Shown: in pieces, positions 14,095 through 14,197 of the stretch
Layout: each line of letters opens with the position of its first letter
Position numbering within the stretch: position 1 is the stretch's first letter
DNA from: JACDAN01 sp035776735
Lineage (GTDB): Bacteria > Actinomycetota > Thermoleophilia > Gaiellales > Gaiellaceae
Length of the DNA stretch: 14,197 nucleotides
NCBI GenBank assembly: GCA_035776735.1
Contig: DASSSO010000199.1
Location: forward strand, 1-14,197
Direction: 5' to 3'
The notes under the pieces: generated by a model
The model's input: the letters and a program-made list of their open reading frames with translations, nothing else
What the model was told of the DNA's origin: nothing
Database searches by the model: none
Position numbers and translations under genes: made by a program

Positions 14095-14197
14095 CCGCCT
14101 GCCCCCATGGTCCCGGAGAGGCGAGTGCCCCGCCATCACCCGGTCCGGATGAACTCCGGTGAGCGCTGTGCCATCCTCCGTCCGATGGCCCGGTGAA

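Noticed and set aside
14136..14174. 12-codon minus-strand ORF with two Arg codons, considered as an arginine leader peptide for argF
   Set aside because: GGAGG touches the ATG with no spacing, Arg codons are not clustered, and no attenuator-like hairpin with a T-run follows. It also lies upstream of the likely promoter.
14149..14196. 15-codon plus-strand ORF at the right edge (MNSGERCAILRPMAR)
   Set aside because: No ribosome site, too short to support, and it is only the end of a long shadow frame opposite argF.
1..14197. Mobile element, CRISPR, toxin-antitoxin or defence system
   Set aside because: I saw no transposase, integrase, long terminal inverted repeats, regularly spaced repeats, or small paired genes. 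Composition looks even across the window.

Overview
This window is a gene-dense, GC-rich stretch of bacterial chromosome. The strong G/C bias at third codon positions, the many GTG starts and the protein families suggest an actinobacterium, possibly a Thermoleophilia-type soil lineage. That placement is inference, because no rRNA or marker gene is present. I see no tRNA, rRNA, CRISPR array, insertion sequence, phage gene or integrase. Almost everything is on the minus strand, and genes are separated by a few bases or overlap.

Right to left (direction of transcription), operon 1 begins at a probable extended -10 promoter near 14090. It encodes ornithine carbamoyltransferase (13039-14049), a P-type cation ATPase (10262-13042), a stand-alone class II glutamine amidotransferase (9423-10259) and a soluble phospholipase-D/cardiolipin-synthase-like protein (8213-9430). 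Its junctions are a 4-base ATGA overlap, a 2-base gap and an 8-base overlap, so the four genes look translationally coupled although their functions do not form a known pathway.

A gap of about 117 bases with a small palindrome separates this from operon 2: a GadC-like APC antiporter/permease (6626-8095), a 137-residue membrane-anchored protein of unknown function (6216-6629), an M20 dipeptidase (4860-6203), an M24 Xaa-Pro peptidase (3721-4851), a second and different APC permease (2420-3724) and a 14-helix-type MFS exporter (722-2383). Two junctions are GTGA overlaps and five of six starts are GTG. Together these look like a module for breaking down imported dipeptides or proline-containing peptides in the cytoplasm and moving the resulting amino acids across the membrane.

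At the left edge an SRPBCC-fold protein (313-753, plus strand) runs into the MFS gene with a 32-base convergent overlap. It diverges, across only 18 bases, from the N-terminal part of an isocitrate-lyase/PEP-mutase family enzyme (1-294, minus strand, cut by the window edge).

The observations most worth a second look are the P-type ATPase, whose membrane cation-site residues do not match calcium pumps (PTGLP instead of PEGLP, and no carboxylate in M5), the unknown small protein fused by overlap to an APC permease gene, and the unusual argF-ATPase-amidotransferase-PLD coupling. I did not find clear evidence of a wholly new defence or mobile system.
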